This document shows, piece by piece, positions 1-8,205 of a stretch of DNA of 64,000 nucleotides. The notes under the pieces are model-generated. The model worked only from the letters and a program-made list of their open reading frames with translations, did not search any database and was not told the DNA's origin. The position numbers and the translations under genes were made by a program. Origin of the DNA: Pseudoxanthomonas sp. CF385 (lineage in GTDB: Bacteria; Pseudomonadota; Gammaproteobacteria; Xanthomonadales; Xanthomonadaceae); assembly GCF_900104255.1 (NCBI RefSeq), contig NZ_FNKZ01000001.1, positions 1,208,001-1,272,000 of the forward strand, given 5' to 3'. How positions within the stretch are numbered: the first letter of the stretch is position 1; every line of letters begins with the position of its first letter.

Positions 1-275
1 CGATGCAGGCGCAGATCCGTCAGCGCATGGCAGAGCGCATGCAGCAGGACTTCGCGCCGTTCCGCGCGACCCTGGACGATGCGCAGAAGCAGCGCTGGGA
101 CGGCGAGCTGCGCACGCTGCTCGGCGCCAAGCGCGCGCCGATCTACAAATTGGTCAACGGCAAGCCCGAGTCGGTGCAGGTCCGGATCGGCGCCAGCGAC
201 GGGACCAGCACGGAGGTTTCCGGCCCGGTGAAGGAAGGCGACGTCGTGGTCGTGGGCGAGCGCGCGAAGGAATGA
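1..275 (+). CDS. Periplasmic adaptor (MacA/HlyD-like) of an ABC efflux system, 3' end only
   Basis: The gene enters from the left edge; only the last ~91 residues are visible, in the frame starting at base 3. The visible part has a helical stretch rich in Arg, Gln and Met followed by a beta-rich tail ending in a VKEGDVVVVGE motif, typical of the membrane-proximal end of HlyD/MacA membrane-fusion proteins. Its stop overlaps the ATG of the next ABC ATPase (ATGA), so adaptor, ATPase and permease form one operon for export of a peptide, macrolide or lipid-like substrate. The substrate cannot be read from this fragment. Confidence 0.75.
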   Translation, partial: MQAQIRQRMAERMQQDFAPFRATLDDAQKQRWDGELRTLLGAKRAPIYKLVNGKPESVQVRIGASDGTSTEVSGPVKEGDVVVVGERAKE

Positions 276-1003
276 GCACGCCGTCCCCGAACGCCGCCGA
301 CCGCGTGCCGGTCATCCAGACGCATACGCTGGGCAAGGTCTATTCCGCCGGCACCGAGGCGGAAGTGGTCGCGCTCCGGGGCGTGGACATGCGCGTGGAC
401 CGCGGCGACTTCGTCGCGATCATGGGCCCGTCCGGGTCGGGCAAGTCGACGCTGATGAACCTGATCGGCTGCCTGGACACGCCTACCGACGGCCGCTACC
501 TGTGCGACGGCATCGACGTGGCGACGCTGGATGCCGAACAACTGGCGATCCTGCGCCGGGAGAAGATCGGTTTCGTGTTCCAGGGCTTCCACCTGCTGCC
601 GCGCATGACCGCGCTGGAGAACGTGGCGATGCCGCTGGGCTATGCGCAGGTACCGCCGGGCGAACGCACCGAACGCGCGCGCCAGGCGCTGGCCGCGGTC
701 GGCCTGGCCGAGCGCGCCGGACATCGCCCGAACGAGCTGTCCGGCGGCCAACAGCAACGCGTGGCGATCGCCCGCGCGCTGATCAACCAGCCGCCGATCC
801 TGCTGGCGGACGAGCCGACCGGTGCGCTGGACAGCAAGACGGGCGAAGAGATCCTGGGCCTGTTCAAGCGCCTGCGCGACGATGGCCACACGGTCATCCT
901 GATCACCCACGACGCGGAAGTCGCCGCGCATGCCGACCGCATCCTGGTGATGCGCGATGGCGAACTGCACGAAGACCTCGATCACGCGGGAGGCCGTCCA
1001 TGA
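272..1003 (+). CDS. ABC transporter ATP-binding protein (MacB/LolD-type)
   Basis: The 243-residue nucleotide-binding protein carries all ABC motifs: Walker A GPSGSGKST at residues 52-60, Q-loop Gln 104, signature LSGGQ at 156-160, Walker B ILLADEP at 176-182 and the switch His at about 213. Length and motif spacing match the MacB/LolD/FtsE class that powers mechanotransmission permeases. It starts in the ATGA overlap with the adaptor gene, and its stop overlaps the ATG of the permease. It presumably hydrolyses ATP in the cytoplasm to drive the neighbouring permease. Confidence 0.92.
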   Translation: MSTPSPNAADRVPVIQTHTLGKVYSAGTEAEVVALRGVDMRVDRGDFVAIMGPSGSGKSTLMNLIGCLDTPTDGRYLCDGIDVATLDAEQLAILRREKIGFVFQGFHLLPRMTALENVAMPLGYAQVPPGERTERARQALAAVGLAERAGHRPNELSGGQQQRVAIARALINQPPILLADEPTGALDSKTGEEILGLFKRLRDDGHTVILITHDAEVAAHADRILVMRDGELHEDLDHAGGRP

Positions 1004-2241
1004 AGTTTTCCGACATCCTGCGCACCGCCCTGCATGCGCTGCGCGGCAACTGGATGCGCAGCGCGCTGACGTCGCTGGGCGTGATCATCGGCATCGCCGC
1101 GGTCATTGTGATGGTGTCGGTGGGGCAGGGCACGCAGGCCGAGATCGACAAGCTGGTCTCCGGCCTCGGTTCCCAGCGCCTGGACATCAGCCCCGGCGCT
1201 GGCCGTGGCCCCGGCGGCGGTGGCGTGCGCATGAGTTCGAGCAGCTTCTTCACCCTCAAGGAAGGCGATGTCGACGCGATCCGCAACGAGATCCCCGAAG
1301 TGCAGTACGTGGCCGGCGCACTGCGCGGCAACACTCAGGTCGTGTTCGCCGAGAACAACGCCTCGACCAGTTGGCAGGGCGTGCAGGCGGATTTCTTCGA
1401 CATCAACAGCTGGGTGATCGCCAACGGCGAGGGTTTCGATGCGCAGGATTACTCCAGCGCCGGCAAGGTGGTGATCCTCGGCGAAACCGTGCGCCGCACG
1501 CTGTTCGGCGACGACAGCGGCGTCGGCCAGACCGTCCGCCTGGGCCGCGTGCCGTTCACTGTGGTCGCCACGCTGGCGCCCAAGGGGCAGGGCGGTTTCG
1601 GCCAGGACCAGGACGACGTCATCATGGTGCCGCTGGAGACCGCGCGCCGCCGCCTGATGGGCTCGATGGGCCTGCCGCCGGGCGCGGTGATGCAGGTGGC
1701 GCTGACCGTGTCCGATGCGAAGGACCTGAGCTATGTGCAGGGCGAGGTGGAAGCCCTGCTGCGCCAGCGGCACAAGATCAACCCGGGCGAAGAGGACGAC
1801 TTCAACGTCCGCAACATTTCCGAGATCGTCGCCACGCGCACGGCCACGACCAAGCTGATGTCGCTGCTGCTCGGCGCGGTGGCCACCATCTCGCTGATCG
1901 TTGGCGGCATCGGCATCATGAACATCATGCTGGTGTCGGTGACCGAGCGCATCCGTGAGATCGGCCTGCGCATGGCCGTCGGCGCGGGCCCCAGCGACGT
2001 GCGCAGGCAGTTCCTCGCCGAGGCCATGCTGCTGTCGCTGGGCGGCGGTGTGCTGGGCATCGTCATCGGCATCGTCGGCGCGTTGCTGGTCGGCAAGTTC
2101 AGCGAGCTGCCGGTGGCGTTGAACGGGCAGGTGATCGGCCTCGCCGCCGGCTTCTCGATCGCGACGGGTCTGTTCTTCGGGTACTACCCGGCGCGCAAGG
2201 CCTCGCAGCTGGATCCGATCGAAGCGCTCCGTTCGCAGTAG
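1000..2241 (+). CDS. MacB-like ABC transporter permease (FtsX domain)
   Basis: This 413-residue membrane protein begins with a MacB-type N-terminus: a transmembrane helix around residues 20-45 (LTSLGVIIGIAAVIVMVSVG), then a large periplasmic domain of about 230 residues. The C-terminal FtsX core has three helices, including VATISLIVGGIGIMNIMLVS, and ends in the family motif YYPARKASQLDPIEALRSQ. The start at 1000 was chosen because it overlaps the ATPase stop by four bases. Together with the preceding adaptor and ATPase it forms a tripartite efflux system; the outer-membrane partner is not in view. Confidence 0.92.
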   Translation: MKFSDILRTALHALRGNWMRSALTSLGVIIGIAAVIVMVSVGQGTQAEIDKLVSGLGSQRLDISPGAGRGPGGGGVRMSSSSFFTLKEGDVDAIRNEIPEVQYVAGALRGNTQVVFAENNASTSWQGVQADFFDINSWVIANGEGFDAQDYSSAGKVVILGETVRRTLFGDDSGVGQTVRLGRVPFTVVATLAPKGQGGFGQDQDDVIMVPLETARRRLMGSMGLPPGAVMQVALTVSDAKDLSYVQGEVEALLRQRHKINPGEEDDFNVRNISEIVATRTATTKLMSLLLGAVATISLIVGGIGIMNIMLVSVTERIREIGLRMAVGAGPSDVRRQFLAEAMLLSLGGGVLGIVIGIVGALLVGKFSELPVALNGQVIGLAAGFSIATGLFFGYYPARKASQLDPIEALRSQ

Positions 2242-2287
2242 CGCGGAGTATGCTGGCGCCGTCGGGTCACGCAGACCGGAGGGCGCC

Positions 2288-3244
2288 ATGAGCACGCATT
2301 CCCCGCGCAGGCCGCTTGCGCTGGCCATCCACGGCGGGGCGGGCGTGATCGACATGGCGACGCTCGGCGACGCCACCGCGCAGCGGATCCACGCGGACCT
2401 CGACCACGCCCTCGATGCCGGCCACAGCGTGCTCGCCGTGGGCGGCAGCGCACTGGACGCCGTGGAAGCCGCGGTCTGCGTGCTGGAGGATTCGCCCTAC
2501 TTCAATGCAGGGCGCGGCGCGGTGTTCACCGCCGACGGTCGCCACGAACTCGATGCCTCGATCATGGACGGCCAGCACCGCCGCGCCGGTGCGATCGCCG
2601 GCGTGTCCAGCGTGCGCCATCCGGTGCGGCTCGCCCGGCGCGTGCTGGAGGATTCGCCGCATGTGTTCCTGATCGGGTCCGGTGCAGAGCAGTTCGCCGA
2701 CCTGCATCCGGAGATCGAGCGGGTGCCGAACGAATGGTTCTCCACCGAACCGCGCCGGCTGCAACTGGCGGAAGCGCAACGCCACGAACAGCAGACCTGG
2801 CAGGCCAGCCCGGACTTGCGCGGGCGCTATTTCGGCACGGTGGGGGCGGTCGCGCTCGACAGTCGCGGCCATCTCGCCGCGGCGACATCGACGGGTGGCA
2901 TGACGAACAAGCGCTGGGGCCGCGTGGGCGACTCGCCGCTGATCGGCGCAGGCACCTGGGCCGATGCGCATTGCGCCGTATCCTGTACCGGCTGGGGCGA
3001 GTACTACATCCGCAACGTCGTCGCCCACGATATCGCGGCGCGGGTGGCGTACCGCGGCGACCGGCTGCGCGACGCCGCCGAGGACGTGGTGCTGGGCGAA
3101 GTGCCCGCGCACGGGGGCGACGGCGGCGTGATCGCACTGGACCGCGACGGCAACGTGGTGCTGGTCCTCAGTACGCGCGGCATGTACCGGGGTTGGATCC
3201 GTCCCGACGGCAGTCGCGGTACCGCCATCCATCGGGACGACTGA
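2288..3244 (+). CDS. Isoaspartyl peptidase / plant-type L-asparaginase (Ntn hydrolase)
   Basis: The 318-residue protein is an N-terminal-nucleophile hydrolase of the IaaA/AsnB-type asparaginase family, which cleaves L-asparagine or isoaspartyl dipeptides. The autoproteolytic site is visible as YFGTVGAVALD, making Thr 184 the new N-terminal nucleophile after self-cleavage. The family's STGGMTNKRWGRVGDSPLIGAG-type region follows. No signal peptide is seen, so it should be cytoplasmic. A strong GGAGG sits just upstream of the ATG. It abuts the following sigma-like gene with no gap, suggesting co-transcription. Confidence 0.92.
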   Translation: MSTHSPRRPLALAIHGGAGVIDMATLGDATAQRIHADLDHALDAGHSVLAVGGSALDAVEAAVCVLEDSPYFNAGRGAVFTADGRHELDASIMDGQHRRAGAIAGVSSVRHPVRLARRVLEDSPHVFLIGSGAEQFADLHPEIERVPNEWFSTEPRRLQLAEAQRHEQQTWQASPDLRGRYFGTVGAVALDSRGHLAAATSTGGMTNKRWGRVGDSPLIGAGTWADAHCAVSCTGWGEYYIRNVVAHDIAARVAYRGDRLRDAAEDVVLGEVPAHGGDGGVIALDRDGNVVLVLSTRGMYRGWIRPDGSRGTAIHRDD

Positions 3245-3931
3245 GTGACGCACGCCGAGGGGCAGGATGCATTGACGCTGGTCGCCTATCGCCGGTTGCG
3301 CGCGCAGGCCCTGCGCCTGTGCCGGCGCGTGGAGGACGCCGAAGACCTCGTGCAGCAGACGCTGCTCGCCGCGTGCGTGGCCGGCCGGCACGATCTGCCG
3401 TGGCTGTCCGGCGTACTGCGGCGCCAGGCCGCCCTGGCGGCGCGCGGGAGCGTGCGCCGGCGACGTCGCGAGGCCGCGGTCGCGCTGCAAGGCGACGACT
3501 CCTTCGATACCTTATCCATGCCGCCGGAACACCGCGTGCTGCCTGCCTGGCTCACGACGCTGCCGCCTTCGGCACGCCGGCTCGCGGTGCTGGCCCTGCA
3601 CGGGCTGTCGGCGGACGAGATCCGCTGGATCCTGCGGATCGAGCCCACGGCGTTCCGCCAGCGGCTGACGCGGATCCGCCGCGCGCTGGCACTGCAGACG
3701 CCTGAGATGCGCGCCGAAAGCCTGGCCCTGGCCTACGTGCGCGATCCGCCCCGGTCCGTCGACCTGCAGTTCGGCCTGGTGCGGCGGGCGCTGAAGGCCG
3801 CCATGCGGGTCGGCGAGGGTCTGGGTACGCACGATCCGGACGGCCACCTCGTCCTGATCGATGCGCGCGCTCACACATCGCGGCGCCGCGGCAACGAAGA
3901 GAAGGGAATCACACAGGAGGAACTCCCATGA
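3245..3931 (+). CDS. ECF-like RNA polymerase sigma factor (divergent)
   Basis: This 228-residue protein has a region-2-like segment (RVEDAEDLVQQTLLAA, residues ~28-43) and a region-4-like helix-turn-helix (LPPSARRLAVLALHGLSADE onward, ~100-145). Both are recognisable but diverged from standard ECF sigma factors. A tail of about 80 residues follows that is longer than usual. The GTG start directly abuts the stop of the peptidase gene, and its own stop overlaps the ATG of the VOC gene. No anti-sigma factor is adjacent. A sigma role is inferred from the fold motifs only; the target genes are unknown. Confidence 0.65.
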   Translation: MTHAEGQDALTLVAYRRLRAQALRLCRRVEDAEDLVQQTLLAACVAGRHDLPWLSGVLRRQAALAARGSVRRRRREAAVALQGDDSFDTLSMPPEHRVLPAWLTTLPPSARRLAVLALHGLSADEIRWILRIEPTAFRQRLTRIRRALALQTPEMRAESLALAYVRDPPRSVDLQFGLVRRALKAAMRVGEGLGTHDPDGHLVLIDARAHTSRRRGNEEKGITQEELP

Positions 3932-4305
3932 TCAACAACTGCAAGGTGGGCGCCATCGTCTTCTTCGTCTCCGACCTGACCCGGTCGGTCGTCTTCTACC
4001 GCGACACGCTCGGCCTGCCCGTGCAGGTCGTGGAGGGCCACGACGGTCCGTTCGCCGTCGGCGATGTCGGCGACCTGAACCTGGTGTTCATCCCACGCGA
4101 GGCGCGCACGGGCGAATCGCCGGTGGTCGTTTTCAGTCTGCAGGGCGGCATCGACGAACACGCCGAAGCGCTGGCCGCGAAAGGCGTGGAGATAGTGGTG
4201 CCGGTGAGCGAATCGCCGGACGGCGGACTGTCGCTGGATTTCCTCGATCCGGATGGCAACGTGCTCAGCCTGCACCAGCCGGAAGGGGCGCCGCGCAGGC
4301 GTTGA
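3928..4305 (+). CDS. VOC (glyoxalase/bleomycin-resistance fold) family protein
   Basis: The 125-residue single-domain protein has the paired beta-alpha-beta-beta-beta pattern of the vicinal-oxygen-chelate family: a first module starting KVGAIVFFVSDLTRSVVFYR and a C-terminal segment LDFLDPDGNVLSLHQP, where Glu/His metal ligands usually lie. A good AGGAGG precedes the ATG. The gene overlaps the sigma-like gene by four bases. The substrate (methylglyoxal, a dioxygenase substrate or an antibiotic) cannot be inferred. Confidence 0.85.
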   Translation: MINNCKVGAIVFFVSDLTRSVVFYRDTLGLPVQVVEGHDGPFAVGDVGDLNLVFIPREARTGESPVVVFSLQGGIDEHAEALAAKGVEIVVPVSESPDGGLSLDFLDPDGNVLSLHQPEGAPRRR

Positions 4306-4510
4306 TCGTCTGCGAATGGCGCGTCGCATCGCAGCGGATCCAGTCGCTGCGATGCGAGCGATTCTCATGGCTACCGGTGCCATCTTGCACGCGCGCGAGT
4401 GCGCTGAAAGTGTGAGTCAAATTGAACATCTAGAATCGAAATTACAAGCTAGATTCGGCCCGCTGCGTCGCTCGGCGCAGTCATCACAACACGCGGAGTC
4501 GGATCGTTCT
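4306..4510. promoter_or_regulatory. Intergenic leader of the S8 protease with palindrome and AT-rich patch
   Basis: This 205-bp gap contains a perfect 13-bp inverted repeat at 4324-4357 and, downstream, an AT-rich patch near 4420-4457. In the patch, TAGAAT at 4431-4436 resembles a -10 box, and two near-identical nonamers, CTAGAATCG (4430) and CTAGATTCG (4449), repeat at 19-bp spacing. A promoter for the protease gene most likely lies here, but I see no convincing -35 element. Confidence 0.4.
4324..4357. repeat. Perfect 13-bp inverted repeat
   Basis: The arms TCGCATCGCAGCG and CGCTGCGATGCGA enclose an 8-nt loop (GATCCAGT). No T-tract follows on either strand, so it is not a standard intrinsic terminator. 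It could end the upstream sigma/VOC transcript, act as an operator, or be a dispersed palindrome. Confidence 0.7.
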
Positions 4511-5884
4511 ATGAAGAAGAATCGCATGGCGGTATGGGTGGGACTGACGCTGGTGGCCATGGGAGCGGCACAGGCGGCCAGTGCGGGCGGCAGGCCCGAT
4601 CTGGTGATCAAGGGACTGAAGGAAGGCAAGCCCCATGCCAGCGGCGAATTGCTGGTGAAGTACCGTGACGGTGCCGTCGCCGCCGACCGCGACGCCGTCG
4701 CCCATGGCCTGGGTGCGCAGAAGCTGGACACGGTGCGTCGCGGCAACGGTCGCCGTGGCGAGATCGCGCTGCTGAAGCTGCCCGGCAACGTCGACCTGTC
4801 CGCCGCCGTGCAGGCGCTGAGCGCCGATCCGGCCGTCGAGTACGCCGAGCCGAACTGGACCTACCAGCACAACGCGGTCTCCAACGACACCTATTCCACC
4901 AACGGTTCGCTGTGGGGCATGTACGGCGATGCGGGCACGCCCGCGAACGCATACGGCTCGCAGGCCTCCGAAGCGTGGGCCGCGGGTCACACCAGCTGCG
5001 GCAATGTCGTGGTCGGCGTGATCGACGAAGGCATCTACTACACCCACGAAGACCTCGCGGCCAACATCTGGACCAACCCGTACGATCCGGTCGATGGCGT
5101 GGACAACGACGGCAATGGTTACGTCGACGACGTACGCGGCTGGGACTTCGACGGCAACAGCAACGACATCAATTCCGGCGGCGCCAACGACGATCACGGC
5201 ACGCACGTCTCCGGCACCATCGCGGGTGCGGGCGGCAACGCAAAGGGCGTGGCCGGCGTGTGCTGGAGCGGCGTGAAGCTGATCAGCGGCAAGTTCCTCG
5301 GCCGCCGTGGCGGCAACACGGCCAATGCCGTCAAGGCGCTGGATTACTTCACCGACCTCAAGACCCGCCACGGACTGAACCTGGTGGCGACCAACAATTC
5401 GTGGGGCGGTGGTGGCTATTCGCAGGCATTGAGCGATGCCATTGATCGCGCGGGCCAGGCCGAGATCCTGACGATCGTCGCCGCCGGCAACGACAGCGTG
5501 AACTGCGAAGGCAATACGTCGGGTGCGTGCTATCCGGCGGCGTACCCGAACGCGAGCATCATCTCGGTGGCCGCGATCCGCTCGACCGGTGCGCTGGTCT
5601 ACAACTACGGTGCCACCACCGTCGACCTGGGTGCGCCCGGCTACGGCATCTGGTCGACGGTACCGACGTCGTCGAAAGGCAAGCTGGTATCCGGCTATGC
5701 CAGCTACAGCGGCACCTCGATGGCGACGCCGCATGTGACGGGCGCAGCGGCGCTGTATGCGTCCACGCGTCCTGGCGTGACCGCCGCCCAGATCAAGGCG
5801 GCGATCCTCGGGGCGACCGTGCCGACGCCGTCGCTGCAGGGCAAGACGGTGACCGGCGGACGCCTCAACGTCAGCGGCTTCTGA
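4511..5884 (+). CDS. Secreted S8 (subtilisin-like) serine protease
   Basis: This 457-residue preproprotein starts with a Sec signal peptide (MKKNRMAVWVGL...AASA, about 25 residues). An inhibitor-like propeptide follows (GELLVKYRDG...AVEYAEPNW, ~45-115), then the peptidase S8 domain. The catalytic triad is visible as Asp 172 (GVIDEG), His 229 (DDHGTHVSG) and Ser 403 (SGTSMATPH). It lacks the extra C-terminal domain of the second S8 protease in this window. ATG 4511 was chosen because it immediately precedes the signal peptide. A strong terminator follows. It is likely exported and matured extracellularly as a broad-specificity protease. Confidence 0.93.
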   Translation: MKKNRMAVWVGLTLVAMGAAQAASAGGRPDLVIKGLKEGKPHASGELLVKYRDGAVAADRDAVAHGLGAQKLDTVRRGNGRRGEIALLKLPGNVDLSAAVQALSADPAVEYAEPNWTYQHNAVSNDTYSTNGSLWGMYGDAGTPANAYGSQASEAWAAGHTSCGNVVVGVIDEGIYYTHEDLAANIWTNPYDPVDGVDNDGNGYVDDVRGWDFDGNSNDINSGGANDDHGTHVSGTIAGAGGNAKGVAGVCWSGVKLISGKFLGRRGGNTANAVKALDYFTDLKTRHGLNLVATNNSWGGGGYSQALSDAIDRAGQAEILTIVAAGNDSVNCEGNTSGACYPAAYPNASIISVAAIRSTGALVYNYGATTVDLGAPGYGIWSTVPTSSKGKLVSGYASYSGTSMATPHVTGAAALYASTRPGVTAAQIKAAILGATVPTPSLQGKTVTGGRLNVSGF

Positions 5885-5904
5885 CGCGAACGCACGGTGA
5901 AACG

Positions 5905-5936
5905 AAGAAGCCCGGCATCGCCGGGCTTCTTTTTTT
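5905..5936 (+). terminator. Intrinsic terminator after S8 protease
   Basis: An 11-bp GC-rich stem (AGAAGCCCGGC / GCCGGGCTTCT) with a 3-nt loop is followed by seven Ts. It lies between two convergent genes; the T-tract favours the plus strand. Confidence 0.9.
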
Positions 5937-5944
5937 GCGAGTCG

Positions 5945-6685
5945 TTACTTCACGTAAGGCGCGATCACGCGTTGCCAGATGACATAGCCGGCGCGATTCA
6001 TGTGCAGGCGGTCTTCGATGAACAGGTTCTCGTCCGGCTGGCCCGTCGCATCCAGCATGGGCGTGAAGATGTCGATGTAGTCCACGCCCAGGCGCTTGGC
6101 TTCGGCCTGGATCAAGGTATTCGCCTCGCGCTGCACGGACAGCAGTTGCGCACGCGACGGGCTCGGCTTGTTGCTGATGTAGGCGATCTTCGCCTTCGGC
6201 AGGTCGCGGCGCACGCGTTCGACGAACGCGATGAAGTCCGCATGCAATTGCTGGGGCGTGCGTCCGGCGTTGAGGTCGTTGTCGCCGGCATAGATCAGGA
6301 TCTGGCGCGGCGCGTACGGCACGAGGATGCGGTCGGCGTACCAGGTGCTGTCGCGCAGCTCGGAGCCGCCGAAGCCGCGGTTGATGACGGGCACACCGGG
6401 GAAGTCCTGCGCCAGCGTGTCCCAGAAGCGGATCGACGAACTGCCGATGAACAGCACGCCGCCGCGTGGCGGCGGCGACTGCGCGTCGGCGGCTTCGAAG
6501 CGCTGCATGTCGGCTTCCCAGGCCGGGTTCGACACCTGTTCGGGAATGCGCGGTGCGCTCTTGGCCGGGGCAGGTGTCGCAGCGGCGGCCGGGGTCGTCG
6601 TCGTCGGGCTGCTGGCGCAGGCGACCAGCAGAGCGGCCAGCGCGGCGGAGAACAGCGGCAGGCGAGCGGCATTCAGGAAAGGCAC
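5945..6685 (-). CDS. SGNH/GDSL hydrolase family lipoprotein
   Basis: The 246-residue protein starts at a GTG (6685) preceded by AAGGAG with 9-nt spacing; longer in-frame starts lack this site and would bury the signal. It has a lipoprotein signal (ALAALLVACASS) and a Thr/Ala/Pro-rich linker. An SGNH domain follows, with block I LFIGSSSIRFWDT (nucleophile Ser), the block II Gly in RGFGGSEL, block III GDND and a C-terminal DRLHMN holding the Asp/His pair. Such enzymes deacylate esters in the periplasm or on the cell surface; the substrate is unknown. Convergent with the upstream protease. Confidence 0.88.
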   Translation of the reverse strand: MPFLNAARLPLFSAALAALLVACASSPTTTTPAAAATPAPAKSAPRIPEQVSNPAWEADMQRFEAADAQSPPPRGGVLFIGSSSIRFWDTLAQDFPGVPVINRGFGGSELRDSTWYADRILVPYAPRQILIYAGDNDLNAGRTPQQLHADFIAFVERVRRDLPKAKIAYISNKPSPSRAQLLSVQREANTLIQAEAKRLGVDYIDIFTPMLDATGQPDENLFIEDRLHMNRAGYVIWQRVIAPYVK

Positions 6686-6901
6686 GGGGGAGGGCTCCTT
6701 CGGCTCGGGCGGGCCCCCAGTGGACCAGCCCATCCGGGGCGATGCAAACCGCGCGGGCACGTCCCGGTGGCGCCTTGTGGCAAAATCGACACCTTGGCGC
6801 GGTGACTGCGCCGGCTCCACCCGACATGTCCCTTCGCTGGATCCGGCCTCGGCCCGACCGGCCAGGGCCGATGCGGGGCCACTTCCGCCTCTACCCGCCC
6901 C

Positions 6902-7282
6902 ATGGCAGACGAAACCGGACATCTACCCCGCGGCCCCGGCCGCATCCTGAAAGCCACCGTCTGGTCCCTGCAGGGCCTGCGGGCGGCCTGGATGCACGAA
7001 TCCTCGTTCCGCCTCGAGGTCTACCTGCTGGTGGTCCTGGCGCCGCTGGCCCTGTGGCTGGGGCAGACCGGCCTGGAACGCGCGGTGATGATCGGCAGCT
7101 GCCTGCTGGTGCTGGCGGCCGAGTTGCTGAATTCCGCCGTGGAAGCGGTGATCGAACGCTATGGCCCGGAACACCACGAACTGGCCGGCCGGGCCAAGGA
7201 CATGGGCTCCGCCGCCGTGTTCGTGCTGATGATGAACGTGCTGCTGTGCTGGGCGCTGATCCTCGCGCCGCGCTTCCTGTGA
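6902..7282 (+). CDS. dgkA: Diacylglycerol kinase (DgkA)
   Basis: The 126-residue integral membrane protein matches prokaryotic DgkA in length and layout: an amphipathic N-terminus (RILKATVWSLQGLRAAWMHE), then three transmembrane helices. The conserved catalytic segment AAELLNSAVEAVIERY lies around residues 66-81. It phosphorylates diacylglycerol to phosphatidic acid in the inner membrane, recycling lipid released during envelope glycan modification. It is divergent from the SGNH gene with about 216 bp between starts, and is followed 30 bp on by terC. Confidence 0.95.
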   Translation: MADETGHLPRGPGRILKATVWSLQGLRAAWMHESSFRLEVYLLVVLAPLALWLGQTGLERAVMIGSCLLVLAAELLNSAVEAVIERYGPEHHELAGRAKDMGSAAVFVLMMNVLLCWALILAPRFL

Positions 7283-7311
7283 ACTCCTGATCTGAACCTA
7301 GGTACTCCCCG

Positions 7312-8046
7312 ATGATGGAATTGCTTACCGATCCGCAGGTGTGGATCACGCTGGTCACGCTGAGTGCGATCGAGATCGTGCTGGGCATCGACAACCTGGT
7401 CTTCATCTCCATCGCGGTCAGCAAGCTGCCGCCGCACCAGCGCGAAGTGGCGCGCAAGTTCGGCATCGCGGTGGCCTGCATCACGCGCATCCTGCTGCTG
7501 CTGACCCTGGCCTGGCTGGCCGGCCTGACCGCCGACCTCTTCACCCTGTTCGGCCAGGGCATCTCGGTGCGCGACCTGGTGCTGATCCTGGGCGGCGTGT
7601 TCCTGCTGGTGAAGGGCACCAAGGAAATCCTGGAGCTGGTGAAGGGCGAGCCCGATTCGGAAGACGTGCACACGCGTCCGGCCGTGTCGTTCGCCGGCGT
7701 GATCGCGCAGATCGCGGTGATCGACATCGTGTTCTCGCTGGACTCGGTGATCGCGGCCGTCGGCATGGCCAATCACACACCGGTGATGGTGGCGGCCATC
7801 CTGCTGGCGGTGGCGGTGATGCTGCTGGCGGCGCGCCCGCTGGGCCAGTTCATCGACAACAACCCGACCATCAAGATGCTGGCGCTGGCCTTCATCGTGG
7901 CGGTCGGCGCCTACCTGCTGCTGGACGGCTTCGAGCTGCACATCGAGAAGGGCTACCTGTACGGCGCGATGGGCTTCTCGGCCCTGGTCGAATGCCTCAA
8001 TCTGTGGGCGAAGAAGCGCGCCAACCAGCGCATGCTGCGCGAGTAA
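7312..8046 (+). CDS. TerC family integral membrane protein
   Basis: The 244-residue protein shows seven or so transmembrane helices and the TerC hallmark acidic motif EIVLGIDNLVF near the N-terminus, paired with a second IDIVFSLDSVIAAVG motif mid-protein. These Asp-containing helices are thought to bind a metal. Members such as Alx and YoaE-type proteins export manganese or protect secreted metalloenzymes; tellurium resistance is a historical label. Two adjacent ATGs (7312, 7315) are possible starts. A terminator follows at 8073. Confidence 0.9.
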   Translation: MMELLTDPQVWITLVTLSAIEIVLGIDNLVFISIAVSKLPPHQREVARKFGIAVACITRILLLLTLAWLAGLTADLFTLFGQGISVRDLVLILGGVFLLVKGTKEILELVKGEPDSEDVHTRPAVSFAGVIAQIAVIDIVFSLDSVIAAVGMANHTPVMVAAILLAVAVMLLAARPLGQFIDNNPTIKMLALAFIVAVGAYLLLDGFELHIEKGYLYGAMGFSALVECLNLWAKKRANQRMLRE

Positions 8047-8072
8047 CGCGGCGCGCTACCGACGGCTTGGCG

Positions 8073-8101
8073 AAGGGCTCCCTCGGGAGCCCTTCCTTTT
8101 T
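8073..8101 (+). terminator. Intrinsic terminator after terC
   Basis: A 9-bp stem (AAGGGCTCC / GGAGCCCTT) with a CTCG tetraloop is followed by CCTTTTT. Confidence 0.85.
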
Positions 8102-8205
8102 CACGGAAGCCTAACGGACGCGCCCCGTGCATCGCGCCGTGCATGCTTGCGCCGTCATGGGCAAGGTGCTGCAATCGGTGTCGTCCATCCAGGGAGTGTC
8201 GTGCC

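Noticed and set aside
502..2241. Fusion of the ABC ATPase and permease as one frame
   Set aside because: The N-terminal 166 codons are an out-of-frame shadow of the ATPase; the real permease starts at 1000.
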